Of a stretch of DNA of 64,000 bases, positions 17,779-26,107 are shown piece after piece. How positions within the stretch are numbered: the stretch's first letter is position 1; the number at the start of each line of letters is the position of its first letter. A model generated the notes under the pieces. That model did no database searches. It was not told where the DNA came from and was given only the letters and a program-made list of their open reading frames with translations. This DNA comes from Pseudomonas congelans (GTDB lineage Bacteria > Pseudomonadota > Gammaproteobacteria > Pseudomonadales > Pseudomonadaceae), in assembly GCF_900103225.1 (NCBI RefSeq), contig NZ_FNJH01000001.1, forward strand, positions 389,178 to 453,177. Reading direction: 5' to 3'. Both the position numbers and the translations under genes were made by a program.

Positions 17779-17815
17779 GTCGCGCCGCAAGCCATGCCTG
17801 CGGCGCATGAGCAGG

Positions 17816-19624
17816 TCAGCCTTTCGCGGCTTCTTCGTCCAGACGGTCTGCTTCGAACAGTTGCGCCAGGTCGGCCCTGGCTTCGCGGGCGGTCTGCAGG
17901 ACCTTGGCGTCGTCGTCATACACCTCATGCTGAGCGGCCAGCACCTGTTCGTCGTGACGCTTGAAGCGACTGATGCGCGCGTCGGCCTGTGTTTCGCTGA
18001 GGCCCAGACCCATGAGGGTCTGGCGACTCATTTCCAGGCTTGAGTAGAACGTTTCGCGAACCGCGTGAGCGCCCAGGTCCATCAACCGATGAACATGCTG
18101 GCGGTTACGTGCGCGGGCAATGATCTTCATGTGCGGGTACAGCTTGCGGATCAGCTCGGCGGTCTTGATGTTGGTGTCGGGATCATCCGTCGCGATGACG
18201 AAGAATTCGGCCTCATCGACTTTGGCGGCACGCAGTATTTCCGGGCGCAGCGGGTCGCCATAGAAGACCGGGACATTGCCGAAGCTGCGCGAGAACTCGA
18301 TGGACTCGACGGCGGTGTCCAGGGCGATGAAAGGAATCTTCTGCGCGCGCAGGATACGCGCGACGATCTGTCCCATACGGCCCATGCCGGCGATGACCAC
18401 CCGTGGTTTGTCGGTCTGGATATCGCGGTATTCGTCCGGCACCTCGACGGGTTTGATCCTTGGTTTGATCCAGCGCGCCAGGGCAATGAACAGCAACGGC
18501 GTGATCGCCATCGACAAAGTGATCGTCAACACCAGCATGTCGTACAGCCCGGCCTCGAACAGCCCCTGAACGCTGCCGATCTTGAACACCACAAAGGCAA
18601 ACTCGCCGCCTGCGGCCAGTACCAGACCCAGCTGCAGCGCGCTGCGGTTGTTGAGTTCGCCAAGGGTGCGACCGATCAGGAACAGCATCGGCAGCTTGAT
18701 TGCGATCAGCAACAGCGTCAGGCCCAGCACGATCAGCGGTGAGCTGAGCAACAGGCCGACGTTGGCGCCCATGCCGACGCTGATAAAGAACAATCCCAGC
18801 AGCAATCCCTTGAACGGTTCGATCTGCGCTTCCAGTTCGTGACGGTACTCGGAGTCTGCCAGCAACAGGCCGGCGAGAAACGCGCCCAGCGCCATGGACA
18901 CTCCGACCAGCTCCATCAGCCACGCCGTGCCTATCACTACCAGCAAGGCCGTGGCGGTCGAGACTTCCTGGATTTTGGTCTTGGCAACGATACGAAACAC
19001 CGGGCGCAGCAAATAGCGTCCACCAATCACCACAATGGCAATGCTGCCCAGCATGCGCAGGCCGTGGTTGATGCTTTCGCCGGTGTCCATCGCGTGATCG
19101 GCCCCAGCCAGAAACGGCACCATGGCAATCAACGGGATCGCCGCAATGTCCTGAAACAGCAGAATGGCGAACGCCATCCTGCCGTGCGGGCTGTTCAGCT
19201 GTTTGCGTTCCGCCAGGCTTTGCAGGCCGAAGGCCGTGGAGGACAGGGCAAGGCCCAGGCCCAGAATGACCGCAGTGTTCAGCGGCTGGCCGAAAGCAGA
19301 GAAGGCCACCCCGCCGATGATCAGGCCGGTGAGCAGCACCTGCGCCATGCCGACGCCAAACACGGATTTGCGCATGACCCATAAACGCTTGGGCGAAAGC
19401 TCCAGGCCGATGATGAACAGCAGCAGCACCACGCCAAGTTCGGAAATGTGACTGACGCTCTCGGTATCGCCGATCAGGCCCAGGACCGATGGGCCAATGA
19501 TCACGCCGGCGAACAAATATCCAATCACTGCGCCCAGCTTCAGCCGCTTGGCCAGTGGCACAGTCAGCACGGCGGCGAGCAGAAATACCACTGCGACCTG
19601 CAGCAGGCTGCCTTCATGGGGCAT
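17816..19624 (-). CDS. Kef-type monovalent cation:proton antiporter
   Basis: A 602-aa protein of the CPA2 family. Residues about 5-385 form a 12-13 segment exchanger domain (GYLFAGVIIGPSVLGL and FLAGLLLADSEYRHELE are typical). Residues about 408-530 are a TrkA-N/RCK domain with the NAD-binding loop VVIAGMGRMGQIVARIL. A charged tail follows. It resembles KefB/KefC potassium efflux systems, but no KefF/KefG ancillary gene is adjacent. ATG 19624 is chosen for the AAGGAG ribosome site. Confidence 0.88.
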   Translation of the reverse strand: MPHEGSLLQVAVVFLLAAVLTVPLAKRLKLGAVIGYLFAGVIIGPSVLGLIGDTESVSHISELGVVLLLFIIGLELSPKRLWVMRKSVFGVGMAQVLLTGLIIGGVAFSAFGQPLNTAVILGLGLALSSTAFGLQSLAERKQLNSPHGRMAFAILLFQDIAAIPLIAMVPFLAGADHAMDTGESINHGLRMLGSIAIVVIGGRYLLRPVFRIVAKTKIQEVSTATALLVVIGTAWLMELVGVSMALGAFLAGLLLADSEYRHELEAQIEPFKGLLLGLFFISVGMGANVGLLLSSPLIVLGLTLLLIAIKLPMLFLIGRTLGELNNRSALQLGLVLAAGGEFAFVVFKIGSVQGLFEAGLYDMLVLTITLSMAITPLLFIALARWIKPRIKPVEVPDEYRDIQTDKPRVVIAGMGRMGQIVARILRAQKIPFIALDTAVESIEFSRSFGNVPVFYGDPLRPEILRAAKVDEAEFFVIATDDPDTNIKTAELIRKLYPHMKIIARARNRQHVHRLMDLGAHAVRETFYSSLEMSRQTLMGLGLSETQADARISRFKRHDEQVLAAQHEVYDDDAKVLQTAREARADLAQLFEADRLDEEAAKG

Positions 19625-19870
19625 GTAAAACTCCTTGGTAATAATTGAACACACTGTTGAAGCAGGGGCGGTATTAAAGCATGGGAGTTTTACACGGCAA
19701 CGCTCATCGCGGCATGACGATAATCAACGTCGTTGATAGAACGTGCAGGAAAGGGCGGGCAGGGATGTGAGGCGAGGCGGGTGACGATGCCATCCGTTGC
19801 GTATCGGCGTAAGATATGCCCGCAAACAGGCAGCGTCAGTTGCCCGCTCATGAGCATTCAGGAAACCGTT

Positions 19871-20059
19871 ATGACCAACAAGCAGCGTTTGATTTACTCG
19901 ATTCTGATCGCCCTCGGCGTTCTGGCGATCATGCTGGGCTTGTCGCATCTGCAAAACAGCGGTGCTATCACCGAAAAGACCTTTCAGTACATCGCCATCA
20001 GCGTGGCGGTGCTGGTGGTGATCCTCAACGGGATCATGCGTCGCAAGGTCAAGCGCTAA
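19871..20059 (+). CDS. Small two-helix inner membrane protein
   Basis: A 62-aa protein with two hydrophobic segments (residues about 7-24 and 38-56), a short polar loop HLQNSGAITEKTFQ, and a basic tail MRRKVKR that would stay in the cytoplasm. AGGAAA lies upstream of the ATG. It is unrecognised and stands alone. Confidence 0.7.
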   Translation: MTNKQRLIYSILIALGVLAIMLGLSHLQNSGAITEKTFQYIAISVAVLVVILNGIMRRKVKR

Positions 20060-20092
20060 GCGCTGTTGACCGGTGCGACAACGGCGCCGGGT

Positions 20093-20485
20093 TTACCGGG
20101 CGTTGTCCTTGCCGACTTCTCCCAGCCATTCCCGGGCGCGAGGATGCAGGCTGTAGGTCTTGTCATCGTTGAGATGAATCACGCCCTCGTCGCACAGACG
20201 CTTGAGGACCTCGCGCACACTCAGAAACGATAGCGGTACATCAAGCCTGAGCAACTGGCTGTGCACACCTCGCACGCCCAGAGGATGGCCGTCCTCGCTC
20301 GAGACCAGTAGTGCATCGAGCACCTTGAGCCTGACCAGGCTGGTGCGCAAGCCAAAGCTTTTCAGGAGCATCCGGATGTGCTCGTTTCCGGGGCGCTCGG
20401 TCTCCAGTGCGGGCGACTGTGCCTGCGCAGCCAGTGCGGTTTGCCGCAGCAGGGTGCGAGTCGTGATTCCTTGGCGATTGAACAT
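20093..20485 (-). CDS. Fur-like winged-helix protein lacking the metal-binding domain
   Basis: A 130-aa protein. Residues about 38-115 (KSFGLRTSLVRLKVLDALL, then VHSQLLRLDVPLSFLSVREVLKRLCDEGV) follow the winged-helix pattern of the Fur family DNA-binding domain. The His/Cys-rich metal-binding and dimerisation half is absent: no CxxC and few His. It may be a stand-alone DNA-binding regulator. Identification as Fur-related is moderate. Confidence 0.6.
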   Translation of the reverse strand: MFNRQGITTRTLLRQTALAAQAQSPALETERPGNEHIRMLLKSFGLRTSLVRLKVLDALLVSSEDGHPLGVRGVHSQLLRLDVPLSFLSVREVLKRLCDEGVIHLNDDKTYSLHPRAREWLGEVGKDNAR

Positions 20486-20710
20486 CCGTAAACTCCTTTT
20501 CAGGCTTTTTTAAACACTCTCAATTACTAAGACGAACGAGCCCGGCAAAACCTCAGTTATCAGCGGAAAAAAATACGCGGCCCAATACGTACAGACTCGC
20601 TGCAGCGTTGTGCGCTTGAGGTTAGATGAACAATCGTCGGGCGCGAGTGGGATTGCTCTGACGATAGGCGCAGCCGAAATGGCTGCGCATCAGCAGCACC
20701 GCGAGTGCGA

Positions 20711-21739
20711 TCAGCCTTTCGGTGTGGCGGAGGGGCGGCGATTGAGTACCGGGTTGCCGTTCTGATTCTGTGTCACATACACCGGCAACACCTTGGGCAG
20801 GGAGTCCACCAGGTTCGACAGGTCGTGGGTGTTGTAACTGCCGCCCAGACGCATGGCGCCGGTTGCGCTGTCCGCCAGCAGAATAGGTGTTTGCAGGTAG
20901 CGATTGATCAGCGGCAGTGCCTGGCTGAGCGGCAGATCATTGAAGATCAGCTTGCCATTGCGCCACGCCAGGCTGGTATCGCGTGCTTCGGTCTGGCTGA
21001 TCAGTGGAGCGTCGTCGCCCGCCTTGTAACTGGCCTGCATGCCGGGGGCCAGGGCGTGGCTTGAAGAGGCATGTGCACGATCACTGTTGACCTGAACCGA
21101 ACCCTCGACCAGCGTCACGCGCACCTGATCCTGATACATCCATACATTGAAGCGTGTGCCTGTGACCTTGATGCTGCCTGCGCCGGCATCGACTACAAAG
21201 GGGTGCGTGCTGTCGTGGCTGACCTCGAAGAATGCCTCGCCCTTTTTCAGGGTGACGCTGCGTCGATCCCGGTAATTGGCATAGGTCAGCTCGGTACCCA
21301 GATTCAGCTCGGCGCGGCTGCCATCCTCCAGCATGACCAGCCGTGTGGTGGTATCGGCGTTGTAAGTCTGGTAAGCGTCAGGCAGCCAGCCCTGATGCCA
21401 GCCGACGTATCCGGCAACCGGCAGCGCCAGGGCAACGACCGCTGCCGCTGCGGCCAGTTGTACCCGGCGGCGACTGCGACGAGGCCGAACGAGATCGTGC
21501 GGGGCAGCCTCGACCTGGGGCACAGGTGCCGGGTTGAGCGGTTCGATTTGCCCGGTGATGTCCCAGACCTCGAGCATGGCGTTGTATTCGACCGTATGCA
21601 GGGGGTGGGCCTTCAACCATTGCTCGAATGCTTTTCGTTCTGCGGCGGTACAGTCTTCGGCATGCAGGCGCATGCACCAATGCGCAGCGGCATCGGTGAT
21701 CGCATCGTGTTCTGCCTTGCTGAAATGAGGGTCGCTCAT
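20711..21739 (-). CDS. FecR-family anti-sigma factor (no partner genes)
   Basis: A 342-aa single-span membrane signalling protein. An N-terminal cytoplasmic region with WCMRLHAEDCTAAERKAFEQWL (about residues 21-42) is the FecR anti-sigma motif. A transmembrane segment is at about 95-112 (AAAAAVVALALPVAGYVGW). The periplasmic FecR domain follows (RLVMLEDGSRAELN, GEAFFEVSHD, then GTRFNVW), with an STN-like end. It would normally relay a TonB-receptor signal to an ECF sigma factor, but neither a fecI-type gene upstream nor a receptor downstream is present. Confidence 0.85.
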   Translation of the reverse strand: MSDPHFSKAEHDAITDAAAHWCMRLHAEDCTAAERKAFEQWLKAHPLHTVEYNAMLEVWDITGQIEPLNPAPVPQVEAAPHDLVRPRRSRRRVQLAAAAAVVALALPVAGYVGWHQGWLPDAYQTYNADTTTRLVMLEDGSRAELNLGTELTYANYRDRRSVTLKKGEAFFEVSHDSTHPFVVDAGAGSIKVTGTRFNVWMYQDQVRVTLVEGSVQVNSDRAHASSSHALAPGMQASYKAGDDAPLISQTEARDTSLAWRNGKLIFNDLPLSQALPLINRYLQTPILLADSATGAMRLGGSYNTHDLSNLVDSLPKVLPVYVTQNQNGNPVLNRRPSATPKG

Positions 21740-22012
21740 GGGCGCTCCGGCCTATACCTTCGGCGCATTCTACCCTTGGATTTCAGGGAGAGAGAATATT
21801 TGCAGGCCATTACCCACCAAGGTGCTGCGTATTTTCTGGTGAATGCAAGCTGCTCTCATTGAAATCTGCCCTGCGACAGTCAGCTCAAGGCAATGAAGTT
21901 ATCGCATGGGGAGTGTCTTTGCAGAATCCGCAGCGCTACTCTCGGGGGCCTGCTTTCGCCTTGTCGTTTCTCGCTATCGTCCTCGATCTACTGCCATGAA
22001 CAGGAGTTTCAG

Positions 22013-23044
22013 ATGCGCGCCAACCCTACCGATCAGTCGACCCGGACCGTTTCCTTTGAGCAACTGACAGAGCTGTTGCGTCGAATCTTTGTCGCCCATG
22101 GCACCAGCGCGGAGGTTGCCGATGTGCTTGCCGAAAACTGCGCCAGCGCCCAGCGTGATGGCTCGCATAGCCATGGCATTTTTCGCATTCCCGGCTATCT
22201 CTCATCGCTGGCCAGCGGCTGGGTGGACGGCAAGGCTGTGCCGCTGGTCGAGGATGTCGGTGCTGCGTTTGTCCGGGCCGACGCCGGGGGCGGCTTTGCC
22301 CAGCCTGCACTGAAGGCGGCCAGAGCACTGTTGATCGACAAGGCGCGCAGCGCCGGGATTGCGATTCTGGCCATCCGCAACTCTCATCACTTCGCTGCGT
22401 TATGGCCGGATGTCGAACCTTTCGCTGAACAGGGGCTGGTGGCCCTGAGCATGGTCAACAGCATGACCTGCGTTGTGCCGCATGGCGCGCGTCAACCCCT
22501 GTTCGGTACCAACCCGATTGCGTTCGCTGCACCCCGTGCAGGCGGCGCGCCCATCGTTTTCGACCTGGCGACCAGCGCCATCGCCCACGGTGACGTACAG
22601 ATCGCCGCCCGTGAGGGGCGACTGCTGCCAGCAGGCATGGGTGTCGATTGCGCCGGCCAGCCCACCGAAGATCCTCGCGCCATTCTCGAGGATGGCGCGT
22701 TGCTGCCCTTCGGCGGGCACAAAGGCTCGGCACTGTCGATGATGGTCGAACTGCTGGCCGCAGGGCTGACAGGGGGCAATTTCTCGTTCGAATTCGACTG
22801 GTCGAAGCATCCCGGAGCACAGACGCCCTGGACCGGTCAGTTGCTGATCGTCATCGATCCTGACAAGGGCAGCGGTCAGTCGTTTGCACAGCGCAGCGAG
22901 GAATTGGTACGACAGCTCCATGGGGCAGGGCAGGAGCGTTTGCCGGGGGATCGGCGTTACAGCGAACGCGCGCGATCAATGGCGCACGGTATCAGCATTG
23001 CCCTGGCTGACCTGGAGCGCCTGCAGGCCTTGGCGGGTCATTGA
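22013..23044 (+). CDS. dpkA: Delta1-piperideine-2-carboxylate/Delta1-pyrroline-2-carboxylate reductase
   Basis: A 343-aa NADPH-dependent reductase of the malate/L-lactate dehydrogenase (Ldh2) family that makes L-pipecolate or L-proline from the cyclic imines in D-lysine and D-proline catabolism. Length and long stretches such as CASAQRDGSHSHGIFRIPG and MVNSMTCVVPHGARQPLFG match the P. syringae DpkA protein as I remember it. His in GSHSHGIFR and HHFAALWP are conserved family positions. ATG 22013 with AGGAG at 22001-22005 gives the exact known length; upstream in-frame codons are rejected. Confidence 0.92.
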   Translation: MRANPTDQSTRTVSFEQLTELLRRIFVAHGTSAEVADVLAENCASAQRDGSHSHGIFRIPGYLSSLASGWVDGKAVPLVEDVGAAFVRADAGGGFAQPALKAARALLIDKARSAGIAILAIRNSHHFAALWPDVEPFAEQGLVALSMVNSMTCVVPHGARQPLFGTNPIAFAAPRAGGAPIVFDLATSAIAHGDVQIAAREGRLLPAGMGVDCAGQPTEDPRAILEDGALLPFGGHKGSALSMMVELLAAGLTGGNFSFEFDWSKHPGAQTPWTGQLLIVIDPDKGSGQSFAQRSEELVRQLHGAGQERLPGDRRYSERARSMAHGISIALADLERLQALAGH

Positions 23045-23108
23045 GCCATTTGCAAATTCACTGACCATTCGTCGCGACCGGTCTTGTATCAGCGCGCTGT
23101 TCAAAATA

Positions 23109-23124
23109 CTGTATGTATGAACAG
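23109..23124 (+). promoter_or_regulatory. LexA (SOS) box
   Basis: CTGTATGTATGAACAG matches the CTGT-N8-ACAG LexA consensus. It lies 22 bases before the ATG of the small gene at 23147. Confidence 0.75.
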
Positions 23125-23146
23125 TAAAGAACGAATGAGGTCTGTC

Positions 23147-23344
23147 ATGTCCCTTAAGTCAGCGCAAAGCCCGGTTGCTCAGCAGCATCGCACTCTCTCT
23201 GCGGTCAATGAAATGCAACGCGAGGATTTTCTCCGGCTGGCGGCCGCACTGCGCCAGTTCAATGCCTATGAACCGGAGGTGTCGATAGTTATAGCGGCCG
23301 CCCGCGCGAGCGGTGAATACCGCCAGGCCAGCGCCGTGGAATAG
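23147..23344 (+). CDS. Small protein of unknown function, probably SOS-induced
   Basis: A 65-aa hydrophilic protein, MSLKSAQSPVAQQHRTLSAV then a helical stretch (MQREDFLRLAAALRQF) and a small-residue tail. ATG 23147 is chosen because GAGG (23137-23140) lies 6 bases upstream and because earlier in-frame ATGs fall inside the LexA box. No family is recognised and there is no signal or membrane segment. The LexA box in front makes DNA-damage induction likely. Confidence 0.6.
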   Translation: MSLKSAQSPVAQQHRTLSAVNEMQREDFLRLAAALRQFNAYEPEVSIVIAAARASGEYRQASAVE

Positions 23345-23387
23345 CGTGGCTGATCGCGGCCATAGCAAGTCTCGAGTTGATTGTGAG

Positions 23388-23402
23388 TATACGTAACGTA
23401 TA
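23388..23402 (+). promoter_or_regulatory. Palindromic operator over the parD-like/map promoter
   Basis: TATACGTAACGTATA is a perfect 7-1-7 inverted repeat lying between TTGATT (23377-23382) and TATATG (23399-23404), which are 16 bases apart. This is the layout expected of an autoregulated toxin-antitoxin-type operon whose ribbon-helix-helix protein binds its own promoter. Confidence 0.6.
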
Positions 23403-23431
23403 TGCTTCATATATTCAACTTGAGGTGAATC

Positions 23432-23689
23432 ATGGGTCTGGTAAAAATCTCCGAAAACATGCACGCCAATCTGCGCTCTGCCAGCGTTGCGCTCAGCCGC
23501 TCCATCAATGCGCAGGCCGAGCACTGGATGCGTGTCGGTATGCTCGCTGAACTGCACCCGACGCTGGATTACAGCGAGATCTGCCAGATGCTGATCCGTC
23601 TCGAAAATGCCGGTGAGACCGTTCTCACTGCTTCGAACTTCAATGTCTCCGAGCTTGCAGCTTCCAACCTGTCCAAGGCGGCCTCATGA
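23432..23689 (+). CDS. ParD-like antitoxin-family protein
   Basis: An 85-aa protein: MGLVKISENMHANLRSASVALSRSINAQAEHWMRVG resembles the ribbon-helix-helix N terminus of ParD-type antitoxins, followed by a helical region. No ParE-like toxin follows. Instead the last four bases (ATGA) overlap the start of a methionine aminopeptidase gene. The palindrome in the promoter fits a self-regulating DNA-binding protein. Whether it neutralises anything is unknown. Confidence 0.75.
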   Translation: MGLVKISENMHANLRSASVALSRSINAQAEHWMRVGMLAELHPTLDYSEICQMLIRLENAGETVLTASNFNVSELAASNLSKAAS

Positions 23690-24477
23690 GCAGCGCTATC
23701 GGTATCAAGACCGAACAGGATCTCGTGCACTTGCGTGTAGCCGGCAGACTGGCTGCCGATGTACTTGCGATGATCAAGCCTTACGTCAAGGCCGGCGTCA
23801 GCACCGAAGCGCTCGACGACATCTGCAACGAATACATCGTCAAAGAGCTGAAGGTGATTCCCGCGAATGTGGGCTATCACGGTTTTACCAAAACCACCTG
23901 TATCTCTCCGAATGCAGTGGTGTGCCATGGCATACCTTCGGCTACCGATATTCTCAAGGAAGGCGATATCGTCAATATCGACGTCGCGGTGATCAAGGAC
24001 GGCTGGTACGGTGATACCAGCCGTATGTACCTGGTCGGTGAGGTCAGCCCCCTGGCCAGGCGTCTTGTCGAGACGACCTATGAGGCAACCCGCGCCGGTA
24101 TTCACGCAGTGCGCCCAGGGGCAACCCTGGGTGACATCGGTTACGCCATCCAGAGCGTCGCTCATCGCGAAGGCTTCAGCGTGGTGCGTGAATATTGCGG
24201 ACACGGCATCGGGCGCAAGTACCATGAAGAACCGCAGGTTCTGCACTACGGTGCGCAGGGCAAAGGCCTCAGACTGAAGCCTGGCATGGTCTTTACCATC
24301 GAGCCGATGATCAATGCGGGCAGGGCGGGCACCCGGACGTTGCCGGATGGCTGGACGGTTCTGACCAGTGACCTTTCACTGTCTGCGCAGTGGGAGCATA
24401 TGGTTGCCGTCACCTCGACCGGTTTCGAGCTGCTGACGCCGTGGCCTGATGGCACAGGCGATTACCCTGCCATTTGA
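23686..24477 (+). CDS. map: Type I methionine aminopeptidase
   Basis: A 263-aa metalloprotease that removes the initiator Met. The full family ligand set is in place: His in VCHGIPSA, Asp twice in NIDVAVIKDGWYGDTSR, His in CGHGIGRKYH, Glu in FTIEPMIN and Glu in AQWEHMVAV, so it should be active. It is translationally coupled (ATGA overlap) to the ParD-like gene rather than near rpsB, where the housekeeping map usually sits, so it is probably a second copy. A hairpin terminator follows. Confidence 0.9.
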   Translation: MSSAIGIKTEQDLVHLRVAGRLAADVLAMIKPYVKAGVSTEALDDICNEYIVKELKVIPANVGYHGFTKTTCISPNAVVCHGIPSATDILKEGDIVNIDVAVIKDGWYGDTSRMYLVGEVSPLARRLVETTYEATRAGIHAVRPGATLGDIGYAIQSVAHREGFSVVREYCGHGIGRKYHEEPQVLHYGAQGKGLRLKPGMVFTIEPMINAGRAGTRTLPDGWTVLTSDLSLSAQWEHMVAVTSTGFELLTPWPDGTGDYPAI

Positions 24478-24503
24478 TCTGCGGTGGTCTGACAATGCAT
24501 ATG

Positions 24504-24534
24504 AACAATGGCCTTTTCGAAGGCCATTGTTTTG
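24504..24534 (+). terminator. Terminator downstream of map
   Basis: AACAATGGCCTT (24504-24515), loop TTCG, AAGGCCATTGTT (24520-24531): a perfect 12-base stem with a stable tetraloop and a T-rich end. Confidence 0.8.
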
Positions 24535-24962
24535 TTGAACAGAACGATGCCTCATGCTTGCAGCGAAGACCGTCTCCAATGCACCTGCGTCACGCCGAAA
24601 CGACTGGCCTGAAGGGTTGCCACGCTTATCGGGCCAGCAGATATATTACCGCTTACGGTTCCGACACCTGCATGCAGCGTTGCACAGTGCAGGGCGTCGC
24701 TCTGGCAAAGCTGTCTTGCATGGTGCAGGAAGCAACGAGGCTCGCCGTTGAACTGATAGTGAATTTCAAATTCCGCTTGATGATCCATCTTCCCTGCCCG
24801 CGAACGTGATAATTAGTCTGACTATTTTCGGCGTGCGTACGACAAAGCTCTTCCCGATCATTCCCTTGTTTTCAGAGCGTAGAACGAAAATAGTATCATT
24901 TCGGATTGAGTTAACAGTTGTCCGATGAGTGGCGTTTGCTTCACCCAAATGCGTTGATCAAT

Positions 24963-24996
24963 GGCCGGGCTGACCCTCGTGCGAGGGTGCCCGGCC
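24963..24996 (-). terminator. Nested hairpin downstream of endA, possible terminator
   Basis: Outer arms GGCCGGGC/GCCCGGCC (24963-24970, 24989-24996) enclose ACCCTCG/CGAGGGT (24973-24979, 24982-24988). The stem is very strong, but there is no T run on the minus strand, so termination is uncertain. Confidence 0.5.
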
Positions 24997-25011
24997 TTCA
25001 ATAACGCTGAT

Positions 25012-25713
25012 TTATTTACACGCCTTCAGATCTACAGGACCTACAAAATCATTACCACGCCCCATGACACAGGCGACCTGCTGGTTACGCTGGCGCTCCC
25101 AGACCTGGGGCGGATAGGTTTTGTCCCAGGCCTGATAAAGCTGTCGGTCCTGGCGCGACAGGCGCAAGTTGTACTGTTTGCTCATGTAGAAATAGGTGCG
25201 CGCGATCATGCCGCGTATCGAGGGGCGCGGCATGACCTTTTTGGCCTTGAAATCCACCTGGGTCAGGCAGGAGCCGTACTGGCCCTTTTGCTCGGGTATC
25301 CAGCCAAAACTGAAGTTGCTGCGGTCACCGTTGACCTCGCCGATGCTGGGCACCAGATTGTGCAGGTCAGCCTCTGCGCGTTTGTAAACCGCGTCGGTTC
25401 GTGTGCAGTTCTTGCGCCCGCCGTTCTGCCAGCATTGGCGCAGGTGGCCGATCTGCCAGGCAGGCACAATGTGTTCCCACTCAATGCGGCTGGCGCGCTT
25501 GGCGCTCTTGCGCGGTACATAGCCGCAGCCAGCGAGATCGACCCGCTTGCCAGTGTATTTGCAGCCGCAGTAAAACTCGGTCGACTGCGGCGCATACAAG
25601 CCCCAGGCAACTTTCTTGGCTTCACTGAAGGTGCGCGGGGCTTGGGCCTGTGCGGCGAATGAGGCGCTGATGAGCAGGGTGGTGCAAAGCAGTTTGGAAA
25701 ATCGAAACATCAT
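25012..25713 (-). CDS. endA: Secreted endonuclease I (DNase I)
   Basis: A 233-aa exported nuclease that cuts double-stranded DNA. A signal peptide spans residues about 1-24 (LLCTTLLISASFAAQAQA). The Endonuclease I domain follows: CGCKYTGKRVDLAGCGY, the catalytic RIEWEHIVPAW with its His, LHNLVPSIGEVNGDRSN and the RGMIARTYFYM helix. Paired Cys suggest disulfides. Its start is 4 bases beyond the stop of the DUF1654 gene, with AAGGAAG inside the end of that gene, so the two are one operon. The LexA box at 25991 suggests SOS control. Confidence 0.9.
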   Translation of the reverse strand: MMFRFSKLLCTTLLISASFAAQAQAPRTFSEAKKVAWGLYAPQSTEFYCGCKYTGKRVDLAGCGYVPRKSAKRASRIEWEHIVPAWQIGHLRQCWQNGGRKNCTRTDAVYKRAEADLHNLVPSIGEVNGDRSNFSFGWIPEQKGQYGSCLTQVDFKAKKVMPRPSIRGMIARTYFYMSKQYNLRLSRQDRQLYQAWDKTYPPQVWERQRNQQVACVMGRGNDFVGPVDLKACK

Positions 25714-25717
25714 GCCG

Positions 25718-25969
25718 TCAATCTTCCTTCGGCAATGTCCAGAATATTTGCACGCCACCGTCGTCGCGCCAGGCGAGGGTGACATTATCGTTCTCGGCTA
25801 TTTCTTCAAGCAGTTGCGCCCAGTCGTCTTCTGCCTCGTCCGGCTGACGAAAGAGCAGGGCAGCCCTGGATTTCTGCGCGGTGGGCGAGTTGATGATCTT
25901 CTGTACCCGCATGCCCATGCGCTCGTAAGGGCCGGGAGTGGAGGGGGTCGCTGCGCTTTGTTTGGCCAC
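25718..25969 (-). CDS. DUF1654-like small protein
   Basis: An 83-aa acidic cytoplasmic protein: the PYERMGMRVQKIINSP region followed by DEAEDDWAQLLEEIAEND and a short beta tail GGVQIFWTLP match DUF1654, as I recall it, a family found mostly in Pseudomonas. GTG 25969 is the chosen start because AGGAA lies 8 bases upstream; an earlier in-frame codon falls in the LexA box. Function is unknown. Coupled to endA. Confidence 0.7.
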   Translation of the reverse strand: MAKQSAATPSTPGPYERMGMRVQKIINSPTAQKSRAALLFRQPDEAEDDWAQLLEEIAENDNVTLAWRDDGGVQIFWTLPKED

Positions 25970-25990
25970 GGAAAAGGTTCCTGAATATTG

Positions 25991-26006
25991 CTGTACGGGC
26001 ATACAG
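25991..26006 (-). promoter_or_regulatory. LexA (SOS) box of the DUF1654-endA operon
   Basis: CTGTACGGGCATACAG fits CTGT-N8-ACAG and lies 22 bases before the DUF1654 start on the minus strand. It is the second LexA box within 3 kb. Confidence 0.75.
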
Positions 26007-26107
26007 TATTTGAGTGTCGGATCTTTCGCAACATCTATGTAAGATTAAGCGTTGCAAGTGGCACACTATTGCCTTGAAAAAACAACCTGACGTTTACGGA
26101 GTCACGC

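Larger units (their letters stand above)
24478..25011. other. Gene-free interval between map and endA
   Basis: 534 bases with no convincing gene; the plus and minus frames here lack ribosome sites and family features. It holds the map terminator and, at 24963-24996, a nested hairpin downstream of endA. Confidence 0.6.

Noticed and set aside
24474..24809. A 111-codon frame after map
   Set aside because: It begins at the map stop, contains the terminator hairpin and shows no family features.
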